Source: Geodermatophilaceae bacterium URHA0031 (lineage in GTDB: Bacteria; Actinomycetota; Actinomycetes; Mycobacteriales; Geodermatophilaceae). Taken from it: a stretch of DNA of 64,000 nucleotides. The stretch lies in contig JHVP01000005.1 in NCBI GenBank assembly GCA_000620205.1, positions 248,001 through 312,000 on the forward strand, read 5' to 3'. Shown here one piece after another: positions 1 through 8,596 of this stretch; the stretch's first letter is position 1; every line of letters begins with the position of its first letter. The notes under the pieces are model-generated. The model had not been told where the DNA came from. It was given only the letters and a program-made list of their open reading frames with translations, and ran no database searches. The position numbers and the translations under genes are program-made.

Positions 1-2180
1 GCATCCTGGTGGGCGCCCTGACCCTCGTGGTCCTCGCGTCGGTCGTCGCGGCGTGGGTCGCCCCGATCGTGCTCCGCCGCCCCCGGCTGTTCGGCTACCT
101 GGCCCTGAGCGGGGTCCTCGCGGCGTCGGCCGTGCAGGGGATCGACTGGTTGCTCGACCGCGGGACCGCGGACGGCCTGACCCGCGAGGGCGCCTGGGAC
201 GGCGCCGGCGGCCGGCTGGCCGTGCACGCGGTGGCGGTGATCGCTGCCTCGTTCGTGGTCCTGGCGCCGTTCGTGTCCCGGCGGTGGCGCCGGGCAGGAG
301 CCCTGGTGCTCACCGTGCTCGTGCTGCTGCGGCTGTCGATCCCCCTGGCCCTCCCGGCCACCCTGGCCGTCGCGCTCGTCGTGGGCGGAGCCGTGGGCTC
401 CGCGACCCTGCTGCTGTTCGGCCGTCCCAGCGCCCGGCCGACGCGGGCCGCCATCGCAGCGGCCCTGACCAGCAGCGGCCTGCCGCTGGTCGAGCTGGAA
501 CCGGCCGCGGTCGACGCCCGCGGCTCCGTTCCCTACTTCGCGACCCTGGACGACGGGAGCCGGGTCTTCGCCAAGGTCCTCGACGCGGAGCAACGGGCCG
601 CGGACCTGCTGTTCCGCGCCTACCGGTTCATCCGGCTGAGGAACGTCGGGGACGAGCGCCCGTTCTCCTCGTTGCGTCGCACCGTGGAGCACGAGGCGCT
701 GGTGTCGCTGATGGCCCGCGACGTCGGTGCCCGTACCCCGCGGCTGCGCGCCGTCGCTGCGGTGGGACGCGGGTCCATCGTGCTGTCCTACGACCGGATC
801 GACGGCGCGACCCTGGACCGGGTGCCGGACGAGGCGGTCACCACGCAGGTCCTGCGGGGGATCTGGCACCAGGTGTCCGTCCTGCGCCGGCACCGCATCG
901 CCCACCGCGACCTGCGGCGGGCCAACGTCCTCCTCGACGCTGCGGGGGATCCCTGGCTCATCGACTTCGGCTTCAGCGAGGTCGCCGCCGACCAGGCGCT
1001 CCTCGATGCCGACGTCGCCCAGCTCCTCGTCGCGCTGGCGCTCGACGTCGGGGTCGACCCCGCCGTCGACACCGCGGTGGCCGAGCTCGGAGCGGAGGCA
1101 GTGGCCGGCTGCCTGCCGCGGTTGCAACCGGACACCTTCAGCGGTGCCACGAGGACGGCGCTCAAGCCGCGGAAGGACCTGGTCGGGCAGGTCCGCTCAG
1201 CGGTGTCGGTCCGGTCCGGGGTGCCGGAGCCGGAGCTCGAGCACCTGGACAGGATCAGCCCCCGGACCATCGCGACGCTCGCGGTGCTGCTCGCGGTCAC
1301 GTACGTCCTCGCCCCCCAGGTCGGCGACGTCCCCGGCATCGTCGACCGGGTGCACGGGGCGGACTGGTCCTGGGCACCGCTCATCCTGGGGATGTCCGCG
1401 CTGAGCTACGCCGGGGCCGCGGTGAGCATCCTCGGAGCGGTCCCCGGCCGGCTGCGCCTGGGACCGACGCTCGTCACCCAGCTCGCCTCCGCGTTCACCG
1501 GCAAGCTCGCGCCGGCCGGCCTCGGCGGGATGGCACTGAACGTGCGGTACCTGCAGCGGAGCGGCATCGACGGAGCGGTGGCCACCTCGGGGGTCGGCCT
1601 GGACGCCGTGGCCGGGGTCGTCGTGCACGTGTTCCTGCTGCTCACCTTCGCCGTCTGGGCCGGGCGTCAGGTCGTCGGGGCCGTCCGGCTCCCGCACCCC
1701 GAGGTCCTCCTCTGGGGCGCCGCGGCGGTGGCCGTCCTGGCCGCCGTCATGTTCGCCGTCCCGGCCGTCCGCCGGCTCGTCACCGGGCGGCTGTTCCCGC
1801 TGCTGCGCCGGTCGATCGGTGCGGCCGGCCACGCCCTGCGCAGCCCCGGCAAGCTGGCGCTGCTGCTCGGCGGCTCCGCCGTGGTCTCCCTCAGCTACAT
1901 CGTCTGCCTGTACCTGTCGACCCTGGCCTTCGGCGGGACGCTCGGCTTCGCCACCGTGGGCGCCGTCTACCTCGCCGGCGCGGCGGTCGCGGCGGCGGCG
2001 CCCACCCCCGGGGGCCTCGGCGCGCTGGAGGTCGCCGTCATCGCGGGGCTGGTGGCCGCGGGGATGGAGCACACCGTCGCCGTCCCGGCCGTCTTCCTCT
2101 TCCGCATCGCGACGTTCTGGCTGCCGACGCTGCCCGGCTGGGTCGCCTTCGGCTGGCTGCGCAGGTCGCAGTACGTCTAG
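1..2180 (+). CDS. Kinase-like / LPG-synthase transmembrane fusion protein (5' partial)
   Basis: The frame is open to the window edge, so the N-terminus is probably outside; the first visible GTG is at 9. Three regions are visible, numbered from that GTG. First come about four membrane segments (1-140). Next is a protein-kinase-like domain (about 150-400) with a catalytic-loop signature HRIAHRDLRRANVLL followed by IDFGF. Last is an 8-TM region (about 420-720) with motifs GKLAPAGLGG and PTPGGLGALE, typical of the MprF/LPG-synthase flippase-like family. Such fusions are widespread in actinobacteria; their substrate is unknown. I infer an envelope-associated lipid or kinase-like role, not demonstrated lysyl-PG synthesis, because no aminoacyltransferase domain is visible. 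Confidence 0.8.
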   Translation, partial: ILVGALTLVVLASVVAAWVAPIVLRRPRLFGYLALSGVLAASAVQGIDWLLDRGTADGLTREGAWDGAGGRLAVHAVAVIAASFVVLAPFVSRRWRRAGALVLTVLVLLRLSIPLALPATLAVALVVGGAVGSATLLLFGRPSARPTRAAIAAALTSSGLPLVELEPAAVDARGSVPYFATLDDGSRVFAKVLDAEQRAADLLFRAYRFIRLRNVGDERPFSSLRRTVEHEALVSLMARDVGARTPRLRAVAAVGRGSIVLSYDRIDGATLDRVPDEAVTTQVLRGIWHQVSVLRRHRIAHRDLRRANVLLDAAGDPWLIDFGFSEVAADQALLDADVAQLLVALALDVGVDPAVDTAVAELGAEAVAGCLPRLQPDTFSGATRTALKPRKDLVGQVRSAVSVRSGVPEPELEHLDRISPRTIATLAVLLAVTYVLAPQVGDVPGIVDRVHGADWSWAPLILGMSALSYAGAAVSILGAVPGRLRLGPTLVTQLASAFTGKLAPAGLGGMALNVRYLQRSGIDGAVATSGVGLDAVAGVVVHVFLLLTFAVWAGRQVVGAVRLPHPEVLLWGAAAVAVLAAVMFAVPAVRRLVTGRLFPLLRRSIGAAGHALRSPGKLALLLGGSAVVSLSYIVCLYLSTLAFGGTLGFATVGAVYLAGAAVAAAAPTPGGLGALEVAVIAGLVAAGMEHTVAVPAVFLFRIATFWLPTLPGWVAFGWLRRSQYV

Positions 2181-2257
2181 GTGCCCTCCCACGGTCGGGC
2201 CCCGTTCGACGACCTCCCCGAGTACCGTCTTCCGGCACCCATCCCACCGTGAGCGCC

Positions 2258-2277
2258 GCGCCGGCGGTCACCGGCGC
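2258..2277. terminator. Hairpin between convergent genes
   Basis: A 7-bp perfect stem (GCGCCGG / CCGGCGC) with a 6-nt loop lies between the convergent flippase-like and VanY genes and overlaps the VanY stop codon. There is no T-tract, as is common in high-GC actinobacteria. Weak candidate. Confidence 0.35.
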
Positions 2278-2888
2278 ATCCGCGGGTCCTCGGTGGGATC
2301 GCGGTACATGCGCGGGCAGCCGGCGGAGACCGCCGCCGGGCGCAGCTCGTAGTGCCAGGGCTCGTTGCGGTAGACCTGGCACAACCCGAGGTCGGCGCCG
2401 TGCTCGGACAGCCAGGCTCGCGCAGCGGCGGGCCCGATGTCCACCGCGTCCCCCGACACGTGCGCCGAGGTCGCCGGGGTGGCCACCCACCGCGCGGCCT
2501 CCTCCGCGGAGCCGTACCGGGACACCGCCTCGCGGAGCAGCTGGTCCTGGTACTCCGGGGACCGCCAGCCGCTGGTGACGGAGAGCTGGACGCCGCGGTC
2601 CGCGGCCGAGGCTGCGGCCCGGCGCAGCGCGCCGAGCAGCGCCGGGTCCAGGTCGGCCACCCCGGGGAACCGGACGTCGGAGACCGTGGCGCCGTCGGGG
2701 AGGACCCCGTCCGCCTCCCCGATCGCAGCACCGTCCCCGCGGTGCAGGAGGTCGGCCACCGATCCGGCCACCGGCGACCGCGGGCCGAGCGCCGCGGCGA
2801 CCGCTGCGCCGGCCACCAGCAGGGCGGCGGTGGCGAGGTGCCGGCGGCTCCGGCGGGTGGCCGGTCGTGCTGATCCACGCGAGCTCAT
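2268..2888 (-). CDS. VanY-family D-Ala-D-Ala carboxypeptidase, secreted or membrane-anchored
   Basis: About 206 aa from the ATG at 2888; a TTG lies 12 bp further upstream. A basic N-terminus is followed by one hydrophobic segment (about residues 18-36), a signal peptide or anchor. The C-terminal half carries the zinc-peptidase signature SAHVSGDAVDIG (His and Asp ligands) and the EPWHYEL motif (second His), which define the VanY / peptidase M15 fold. The family trims the terminal D-Ala from peptidoglycan stem peptides in the cell wall. It is divergent from the adjacent two-component system (86 bp between starts), which may control it as in VanRS-type pairs; that link is inference. Confidence 0.85.
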   Translation of the reverse strand: MSSRGSARPATRRSRRHLATAALLVAGAAVAAALGPRSPVAGSVADLLHRGDGAAIGEADGVLPDGATVSDVRFPGVADLDPALLGALRRAAASAADRGVQLSVTSGWRSPEYQDQLLREAVSRYGSAEEAARWVATPATSAHVSGDAVDIGPAAARAWLSEHGADLGLCQVYRNEPWHYELRPAAVSAGCPRMYRDPTEDPRMRR

Positions 2889-2962
2889 GCCGGGAGTCAA
2901 GGGACGCGGGTGTTGCCCCCGCGTTCGTGCTCGTCCATACCCTGGCGATAGGCGCCCGCTCG

Positions 2963-2977
2963 TAGCATCGCGCCGTG
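2963..2977 (+). promoter_or_regulatory. Possible -10 box for a leaderless response-regulator transcript
   Basis: TAGCAT sits 6 nt before the GTG start of the response regulator and no Shine-Dalgarno sequence is visible. The spacing fits transcription starting at the GTG itself, a leaderless mRNA as is common in actinobacteria. No convincing -35 is seen. Confidence 0.35.
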
Positions 2978-3658
2978 CGTGTGCTGGTCGTCGAGGACGA
3001 GCCCTACCTGGCGGAGGCCATCCGCGACGGGTTGCGTCTGGCCGCGATCGCGGCCGACCTCGCCGGGGACGGTGACACCGCGCTGGAGCTGCTGGGCACC
3101 AACGCCTACGACATCGCCGTCCTCGACCGGGACGTCCCCGGACCCTCCGGTGACGAGATCGCCCGGAGCATCGTCAGCTCCGGCAGCGGCACGCCGATCC
3201 TGATGCTCACCGCCGCCGACCGGCTCGACGACAAGGCCTCCGGGTTCGAGCTCGGGGCCGACGACTACCTCACCAAGCCCTTCGAGCTGCGCGAGCTGGT
3301 CCTCCGGCTCCGGGCACTCGACCGCCGGCGCGCGTACAGCCGGCCGCCCGTGCGGGAGATCGCCGGTCTGCGCCTGGACCCGTTCCGCCGCGAGGTGTAC
3401 CGCGACGGCCGGTACGTCGCGCTGACCAGGAAGCAGTTCGCCGTGCTCGACGTCCTGGTGGCGGCCGAGGGCGGGGTCGTGAGCGCCGAGGAGCTGCTGG
3501 CACGGGCGTGGGACGAGAACGCCGACCCCTTCACCAACGCCGTCCGCATCACCGTCTCGGCGCTGCGCAAGCGGCTCGGCGAGCCCTGGGTGATCGCGAC
3601 CGTCGCCGGCGTCGGCTACCGGATCGAGGCACCCGCCACCGGACCGGGACGTGGCTGA
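2975..3658 (+). CDS. OmpR/PhoB-family response regulator
   Basis: 227 aa. The receiver domain (1-115) has acidic residues near position 8, a phospho-acceptor Asp at about 51 in VLDRDVPG, and the conserved Lys at about 101 in YLTKPF. A winged-helix DNA-binding domain follows (about 130-220, ending with the typical VAGVGYRIE turn). The start is GTG without a clear ribosome site. The reading frame overlaps the next gene by 8 bp, so regulator and kinase are translationally coupled. It belongs to the QseB/CzcR-like subgroup by overall look; the stimulus is unknown. The target may be the divergent vanY-like gene (inference). Confidence 0.92.
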   Translation: MRVLVVEDEPYLAEAIRDGLRLAAIAADLAGDGDTALELLGTNAYDIAVLDRDVPGPSGDEIARSIVSSGSGTPILMLTAADRLDDKASGFELGADDYLTKPFELRELVLRLRALDRRRAYSRPPVREIAGLRLDPFRREVYRDGRYVALTRKQFAVLDVLVAAEGGVVSAEELLARAWDENADPFTNAVRITVSALRKRLGEPWVIATVAGVGYRIEAPATGPGRG

Positions 3659-4787
3659 GGAGGCGGTGGCGCGGGCGCCGGGGCCGAGCGTCCGTCTCCG
3701 GCTCACCCTCAGCTACGCCGGGTTCCTCGTGGTCGCCGGCACCCTGCTGCTCGCCGTGGTCTGGGTGTTCCTGCTGCGCTACGTGCCCGAGGTGATCCGG
3801 TCCGGCCAGGGCGCCCCGGGACCGGACCTCGGGGTCGGTGGGCCGGCGGAGTTCGTCCCCAACCGCTCCGACCTGCAGCGCGCCTTCGCCCCGAAGGCAG
3901 CCGGGATGCTGGCCGTCGTGCTGGTCCTCGGCCTGCTGGGCGGGTGGGTGCTCGCCGGCCGCATGCTGGCGCCGCTGACCCGCATCACCCAGGCCACCCG
4001 GCTGGCCGCCGGCGGGTCGCTGTCCCACCGGGTCCGGCTGCCGGGCCGCAGCGACGAGTTCCGCGAGCTCGCCGACAGCTTCGACGCCATGCTGGCCCGG
4101 CTGGAGGGGCAGGTCGCCGAGCAGCGCAGGTTCGCCGCCAACGCCTCCCACGAGCTGCGCACCCCGCTGGCGATCACCCAGACGCTCCTCGAGGTGGCCC
4201 GCAGGGACCCGCCACCGGACCCCGGCGAGCTCCTCGACCGGCTGCACGCCGTCAACGCGCGCGCCATCGACCTCACCGAGGCGCTGCTGGTGCTCAGCCG
4301 CGCCGACCAGGGGGCCTTCACCCCGGAACCGGTCGACCTGTCCCTGCTGGTCGAGGAGGCCGCCGAGACCCTCCTCCCGCTGGCGGAGGCGCGCGGGGTC
4401 GCCCTGGACACCGCCGGCGACGTCACCCCTGCCGTGGGCTCACCCGCGCTGCTGCTCCAGCTGGCGACGAACCTGCTGCACAACGCCGTCGTCCACAACC
4501 TCCCCAAGCACGGCACCGTCCGGGTCAGGACCAGCGCCGGTCCCGGGACCGCCGTGCTCACCGTCGAGAACACCGGCGACCCGGTCAGCCCGCGGCTGGT
4601 CCCGACGCTCACCGAGCCGTTCCAGCGCGGGACCGAGCGCGTCCGCACCGACGCTGCCGGCGTCGGACTCGGTCTGGCGATCGTCGCGAGCATCACCCGG
4701 GTGCACGACGGGTCGCTCAGCATCGTCCCGCGACCCGAGGGCGGACTCCGGGTGGCCGTCCAGCTGTCGGCCGGCTCGGACCGCTAG
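3651..4787 (+). CDS. Two-component sensor histidine kinase
   Basis: 378 aa membrane kinase. TM1 lies at about 18-43 and TM2 at about 83-103, flanking a short 40-residue extracytoplasmic loop, which argues for sensing within the membrane or of a small ligand. A HAMP region (about 104-155) precedes the HisKA dimerisation box with the phospho-acceptor His at about 167 (ASHELRTPL). The ATPase domain has an N box (NLLHNAVVHN), a G1 motif (VENTGDP) and a G2 motif (GVGLGLAI). It is the partner of the overlapping response regulator. Its stop codon shares the CTAG at 4784-4787 with the stop of the convergent XRE regulator, so there is no intergenic terminator. Confidence 0.92.
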   Translation: MAEEAVARAPGPSVRLRLTLSYAGFLVVAGTLLLAVVWVFLLRYVPEVIRSGQGAPGPDLGVGGPAEFVPNRSDLQRAFAPKAAGMLAVVLVLGLLGGWVLAGRMLAPLTRITQATRLAAGGSLSHRVRLPGRSDEFRELADSFDAMLARLEGQVAEQRRFAANASHELRTPLAITQTLLEVARRDPPPDPGELLDRLHAVNARAIDLTEALLVLSRADQGAFTPEPVDLSLLVEEAAETLLPLAEARGVALDTAGDVTPAVGSPALLLQLATNLLHNAVVHNLPKHGTVRVRTSAGPGTAVLTVENTGDPVSPRLVPTLTEPFQRGTERVRTDAAGVGLGLAIVASITRVHDGSLSIVPRPEGGLRVAVQLSAGSDR

Positions 4788-5677
4788 CTCACGGGGCGGT
4801 CCGTCGCGGCCGGGCTGGCCTCGGGGGCCGTGGCCGCCCAGCTGGCCAGCAGCTTCAGGCCGTCCTCGGACGGGGTGCCGGGCTCCGCGGTGTAGATGGT
4901 CAGCCGCAGGTCCGCCGAGCCCTCGGCGGGTAGGTCCAGCGTGCAGTAGGTGAGGTCGAGACCGCCGACGACGGGGTGGTGGAAGTGCTTGACCCCGTTG
5001 TGGTGGATGCGCACGTCGTGCGCCGCCCAGCGGGTCCGGAACTCCTCGCTGACCGTCGAGAGCTCACCGACGAGCTCGCGCAGCGAGGCGTCGTGCGGGC
5101 GGCGGCCCGCCTCGGTGCGGAGCAGGGCGACGGTGATGTTCGCCGCGCTCGCCCAGTCCTGGTAGTAGTCGTGCGCCCGGACGTCGAGGAACTGGAACCG
5201 GGCGAAGTTCGCCGGCCGCCGGGGGGCCTCGAACATCGGCGAGTGCAGCGCCCACCCGAGGGTGTTGGTCGCCAGGATGTCCAGCCGGCCGTTGGCGACG
5301 AAGGCGGCGGACCCCGTCATCGAGTTCAGCATCCACTGCACCCGCGGCGGGACCGGCGCGCTGCCGCGCCGCTGCGGCGTGCGGGCGGGCTTGGTCGCCG
5401 CGGCGCGGGCCAGGTCGAACAGGTAGGTCCGCTCGGCCTCGTCCAGCTGCAACGCCCGGGCGACGGCCTCCAGGACGTCCTCGGACACGCCGGTGATGTG
5501 GCCCTTCTCCAGCCGGGTGTACCAGTCGGTGCTCACCCCGGCCAGGACGGCGACCTCCTCCCGGCGCAGCCCGGGCACCCGCCGCCGGCCGCTCCCGGGC
5601 AGCAGACCCGCCTGCTCGGGGGTGATCCGTGCCCGCCGGGTGCTGAGGAAGTCGCGGATGTCGGAGCGGTTGTCCAC
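4784..5677 (-). CDS. XRE-family regulator with MmyB-like ligand-binding domain
   Basis: 297 aa. The N-terminal helix-turn-helix (about 1-85) has the family signature [16 protein letters not shown] and [10 protein letters not shown]. The C-terminal part (about 110-280) is the MmyB-like PAS-fold domain, which in related proteins binds fatty acid or other hydrophobic ligands. It is divergent from the cupin/alcohol dehydrogenase/MFS operon, the usual arrangement for MmyB regulators repressing a neighbouring short-chain or zinc dehydrogenase. The shared 129-bp intergenic region contains a 23-bp dyad, a plausible operator. Convergent overlap with the histidine kinase end. Confidence 0.9.
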   Translation of the reverse strand: MDNRSDIRDFLSTRRARITPEQAGLLPGSGRRRVPGLRREEVAVLAGVSTDWYTRLEKGHITGVSEDVLEAVARALQLDEAERTYLFDLARAAATKPARTPQRRGSAPVPPRVQWMLNSMTGSAAFVANGRLDILATNTLGWALHSPMFEAPRRPANFARFQFLDVRAHDYYQDWASAANITVALLRTEAGRRPHDASLRELVGELSTVSEEFRTRWAAHDVRIHHNGVKHFHHPVVGGLDLTYCTLDLPAEGSADLRLTIYTAEPGTPSEDGLKLLASWAATAPEASPAATDRPVS

Positions 5678-5708
5678 GCCGTCGACGCTACGTCGGCGCG
5701 CCGGTCGA

Positions 5709-5731
5709 GGGGGGTCGAGCTCCTACCCCCC
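5709..5731. promoter_or_regulatory. Candidate operator dyad GGGGGGT-N9-ACCCCCC
   Basis: Perfect 7-bp inverted repeat with a 9-bp spacer between the divergent MmyB-type regulator (start 5677) and the cupin (start 5807). A nearby direct repeat GGTCGAG (5703 and 5713) partly overlaps. Position and symmetry suit autoregulation and control of the divergent operon by the XRE regulator. Binding is inferred. Confidence 0.45.
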
Positions 5732-5806
5732 ACAAGCCCGACCTCCCACGCCCGCGAGGAGCGAGGTTCTGTGGAGAGGTCAGCAGAGCACCCCAGGAGA
5801 GGCACC

Positions 5807-6217
5807 GTGCAGATCACCCGCAGCTCCCTCGACACCGTGACAGGCCCGGCCGACTGGTTCACCGGCGACGTCTACATCGACGCCGTCGCCGCCGCGCCGG
5901 CGCCGTCCCGGGTCAGCGCCAACCTGGTGCACTTCATGCCCGGCGCCCGCACCCACTGGCACCGCCACCCGCTGAGCCAGACCGTCTTCGTCACCGAGGG
6001 CGTCGGGTTGTGCCAGCGCCGCGGCGGCCCGGTCGAGGTCATCCGGCCCGGCGACCGCGTGCTGTTCGAGGCCGACGAGGAGCACTGGCACGGCGCCGCG
6101 CCGAACCGGCTCATGGTCCACCTGGCCATCAACGAGGGCGACGACGACCACGCCGTCGTCCACTGGCTCACCCCGGTCACCGACGAGGAGTACGGCGTCG
6201 CCCCGGCGACCGACTGA
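5807..6217 (+). CDS. Cupin-domain protein
   Basis: 136 aa from GTG, preceded by AGGAGAGG 5 nt upstream, the reason for choosing this start over longer open frames. A single cupin beta-barrel has metal-ligand motifs HWHRHPL (about residues 48-54) and a later HWHG, so a metal centre is likely. These small cupins often accompany dehydrogenases; this one resembles the (R)-mandelonitrile lyase/quercetin-dioxygenase-like group, but the reaction is not assignable. First gene of a probable operon with the zinc alcohol dehydrogenase (38 bp downstream) and the MFS transporter. Confidence 0.88.
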   Translation: MQITRSSLDTVTGPADWFTGDVYIDAVAAAPAPSRVSANLVHFMPGARTHWHRHPLSQTVFVTEGVGLCQRRGGPVEVIRPGDRVLFEADEEHWHGAAPNRLMVHLAINEGDDDHAVVHWLTPVTDEEYGVAPATD

Positions 6218-6255
6218 CCCCCTCCCCACCCCACCTGAACGAGAGGCACCTCCCC

Positions 6256-7308
6256 ATGCGCGTCCACGCCTACGCCGCTCCCGCCGCCGGCCAGCCCCTG
6301 GCGCCCACCACGATCGAGCGCCGGGACGTCGGCCCGAACGACGTCCTCATCGAGATCACCCACGCCGGCATCTGCCACTCCGACATCCACACCGTCAACG
6401 GCGACTGGGGCCCGCAGCCCTTCCCCGTGGTCCCCGGCCACGAGATCGTCGGCGTCGTCACCGCGGTCGGCACCGAGGTCGGCACTGAGGTCGGCACCCA
6501 CCGGGTCGGCGACCGCGTCGGCGTGGGCTGCATGGTCAACTCCTGCGGGCACTGCGCCAACTGCCGCAACGGCGACGAGCAGTACTGCCTCAACGGGATG
6601 GTCGGCACCTACGCCGCCACCGACCGGGACGGCAGCACCACCCAGGGCGGCTACTCCACCCACGTCGTCGTCGACGCCGGTTTCGTCCTCCGGGTGCCCG
6701 AGGGCATCGACTCAGCCGCCGCCGCGCCGCTGCTGTGCGCCGGCATCACCACCTACAGCCCGCTGCGCCACTGGGGCGCGGGCCCCGGCAAGCGGGTCGC
6801 GGTCGTCGGCCTCGGCGGCCTGGGCCACATGGGCGTCAAGCTGGCGCACGCGATGGGCGCCGAGGTGACGGTGCTGTCCCAGTCGCTGAAGAAGCAGGAG
6901 GACGGTCTGCGCCTGGGCGCCGACGCCTACTTCGCCACCAGCGACCCGGACACGTTCACCGAGCTGGCCGGCCGGTTCGACCTGATCGTGAACACCGTCA
7001 GCGCACCCATCGACGTCGACGCGTACCTGTCGCTGCTGGCCGTGGGCGGCGCGCTCGTCAACGTCGGCGCCCCGGCCGAGCCGCTGAGCCTCAACGTCTT
7101 CTCCCTCATCGGCGGGCGCCGCAGCTACGCCGGCTCGATGATCGGCGGCATCGCCGAGACCCAGGAGATGCTCGACTTCTGCGCCGAGCACGGCATCGGC
7201 GCCGAGGTCGAGGTCATCCCCGCCGACCGGGTCAACGAGGCCTACGAGCGGGTGCTGGCCTCCGACGTCCGCTACCGGTTCGTGATCGACGCCGCGACCC
7301 TGCGGTGA
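6256..7308 (+). CDS. Zinc-dependent NAD(P) alcohol dehydrogenase (YahK/AdhA-like)
   Basis: 350 aa MDR-superfamily enzyme. Catalytic zinc ligands are Cys40 and the GHE motif at about 61-63. The structural zinc lobe has Cys at about 97, 100, 103 and 111 (CGHC..C..YC). The nucleotide-binding fold shows GLGGLGHMG. The family reduces aldehydes or cinnamyl-type substrates with NADPH; the substrate here is unknown. ATG chosen with GAGAGG 9 nt upstream. Residues 71-82 contain a repeated GTEV, from a duplicated 12-bp unit. The stop overlaps the GTG of the next gene, so the two are translationally coupled. Confidence 0.93.
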   Translation: MRVHAYAAPAAGQPLAPTTIERRDVGPNDVLIEITHAGICHSDIHTVNGDWGPQPFPVVPGHEIVGVVTAVGTEVGTEVGTHRVGDRVGVGCMVNSCGHCANCRNGDEQYCLNGMVGTYAATDRDGSTTQGGYSTHVVVDAGFVLRVPEGIDSAAAAPLLCAGITTYSPLRHWGAGPGKRVAVVGLGGLGHMGVKLAHAMGAEVTVLSQSLKKQEDGLRLGADAYFATSDPDTFTELAGRFDLIVNTVSAPIDVDAYLSLLAVGGALVNVGAPAEPLSLNVFSLIGGRRSYAGSMIGGIAETQEMLDFCAEHGIGAEVEVIPADRVNEAYERVLASDVRYRFVIDAATLR

Positions 7309-8543
7309 CCGCTGATCAGCTGACCCGCCCGGCCGGGGCGGCGGCGTCCCCCGCCGCCCCGGCCGCACGGCTGCCGTTCGTCGTGTACGTGCTGGCCGTC
7401 GGCACCTTCCTGATGCTGACCACCGAGTTCGTCGTCGCCGGGCTGCTGCCGGAGATCGCCGGTGACCTCGAGGTGAGCGTCGCCCGGGCCGGACTGCTGA
7501 TCACGGTGTTCGCGGTCGGGATGATCGTCGGCGCGCCCTCGATGGCGCTGCTGACCCGTCGGGTGCCGCGGCGGGTGACGCTGGTGCTCGCCCTCGCGGT
7601 GTTCGCGGTCGGGCACGTCGTGGTGGCGCTGGGCTCCAGCTTCCCGCTGCTGCTGGCTGCCCGGTTCGTCACGGCCTGGGCGACCGGGGCGTTCTGGTCG
7701 GTGGCGTCGGTGGTCGCCACCCGCGCCGCCGGACCCGCTGCCAGCGCCCGGGCGCTGGGCCTGGTCGGCGCCGGGGGGATGCTCGCCAACGTCGTCGGCG
7801 TGCCGCTCGGGGCGTTCGCCGGCCAGCTGACGGGCTGGCGGGGGCCGTTCTGGGCGCTGGCCGCCCTGGCGCTCGTCGCCGTGCCGCTCATCGCCCGGCA
7901 CGTCCGGCCCGAGGAGGAGGACCGTCAGCCGGTGCCGCTGCGCTCCGAGCTGGCGGCGATGCGCTCCGGCCGGCTGTGGCTGGTGCTCGCCGCCTGCGCC
8001 ACCACCACGGGCGGCGTGCTGGCGGCCTACTCCTACGTCTCCCCGCTGCTGACCGACCGTGCCGGCATCGCGGCCGGCCTGGTCCCGCTGGTGCTGGTCG
8101 GGTTCGGCGTCGGGTCCCTGGTCGGCACGGTCATCGGCGGGCGGCTCGGCGACGCCCGCCCGCACGCGACGACCCTCGTCGTGGCGTCGGTGAGCACGCT
8201 GGTGCTGCTGGCGATCTCCCTGCTGTCGGCGCACGCCGCACCCACGGTGCTGCTCGTCTGCCTGCTTGGGCTGGTCGGGCTCAGCGCCAACCCGGTGCTG
8301 TCCGCGCTGGCCGTCCGCTTCGGCGGCGTGGCCCCCACCCTGGCGGTCGCGATGTCGGTCTCGGCGTACAACCTCGGCACCGCGGTCGGGTCCGGGATGG
8401 CCGGCGCGACGCTGGGCACCGGCCTCGGTGCGGTCGGGCCGGTCGTCGTCGGCACCGCCGTCGCCGCGCTCACCCTGCTGCCCACGACCGCGCTCGCGGT
8501 CGCCGCCCGCCGCCGGTCCGCGGCGGTGGGCGCCCGGTCCTGA
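7305..8543 (+). CDS. MFS transporter, DHA1 (AraJ/Cmx-like) family
   Basis: 412 aa, 12 predicted membrane segments. The first helix has the signature [18 protein letters not shown] found in chloramphenicol/arabinose-efflux type DHA1 exporters. The start GTG overlaps the alcohol dehydrogenase stop (GTGA), so expression is coupled. I considered longer frames upstream but they only mirror the dehydrogenase gene. Likely role: export of a substrate or product handled by the cupin/dehydrogenase pair, under the MmyB-type regulator. Substrate unknown. Confidence 0.9.
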   Translation: MTADQLTRPAGAAASPAAPAARLPFVVYVLAVGTFLMLTTEFVVAGLLPEIAGDLEVSVARAGLLITVFAVGMIVGAPSMALLTRRVPRRVTLVLALAVFAVGHVVVALGSSFPLLLAARFVTAWATGAFWSVASVVATRAAGPAASARALGLVGAGGMLANVVGVPLGAFAGQLTGWRGPFWALAALALVAVPLIARHVRPEEEDRQPVPLRSELAAMRSGRLWLVLAACATTTGGVLAAYSYVSPLLTDRAGIAAGLVPLVLVGFGVGSLVGTVIGGRLGDARPHATTLVVASVSTLVLLAISLLSAHAAPTVLLVCLLGLVGLSANPVLSALAVRFGGVAPTLAVAMSVSAYNLGTAVGSGMAGATLGTGLGAVGPVVVGTAVAALTLLPTTALAVAARRRSAAVGARS

Positions 8544-8545
8544 GG

Positions 8546-8562
8546 TCACCCAGCAGGGAGGA
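8546..8562. promoter_or_regulatory. Regulon dyad, TCACCC-AGCAG-GGAGGA
   Basis: Copy of the 17-bp repeated motif, starting 3 bp after the MFS stop and ending 34 bp before the AI-2E permease ATG. Both half-sites fit the loose TCNNCC/GGNNGA form. This suggests the permease has its own promoter. Confidence 0.55.
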
Positions 8563-8596
8563 CGTCGGCCGGCTGCCCGTGCGGGACCGTGGACCC

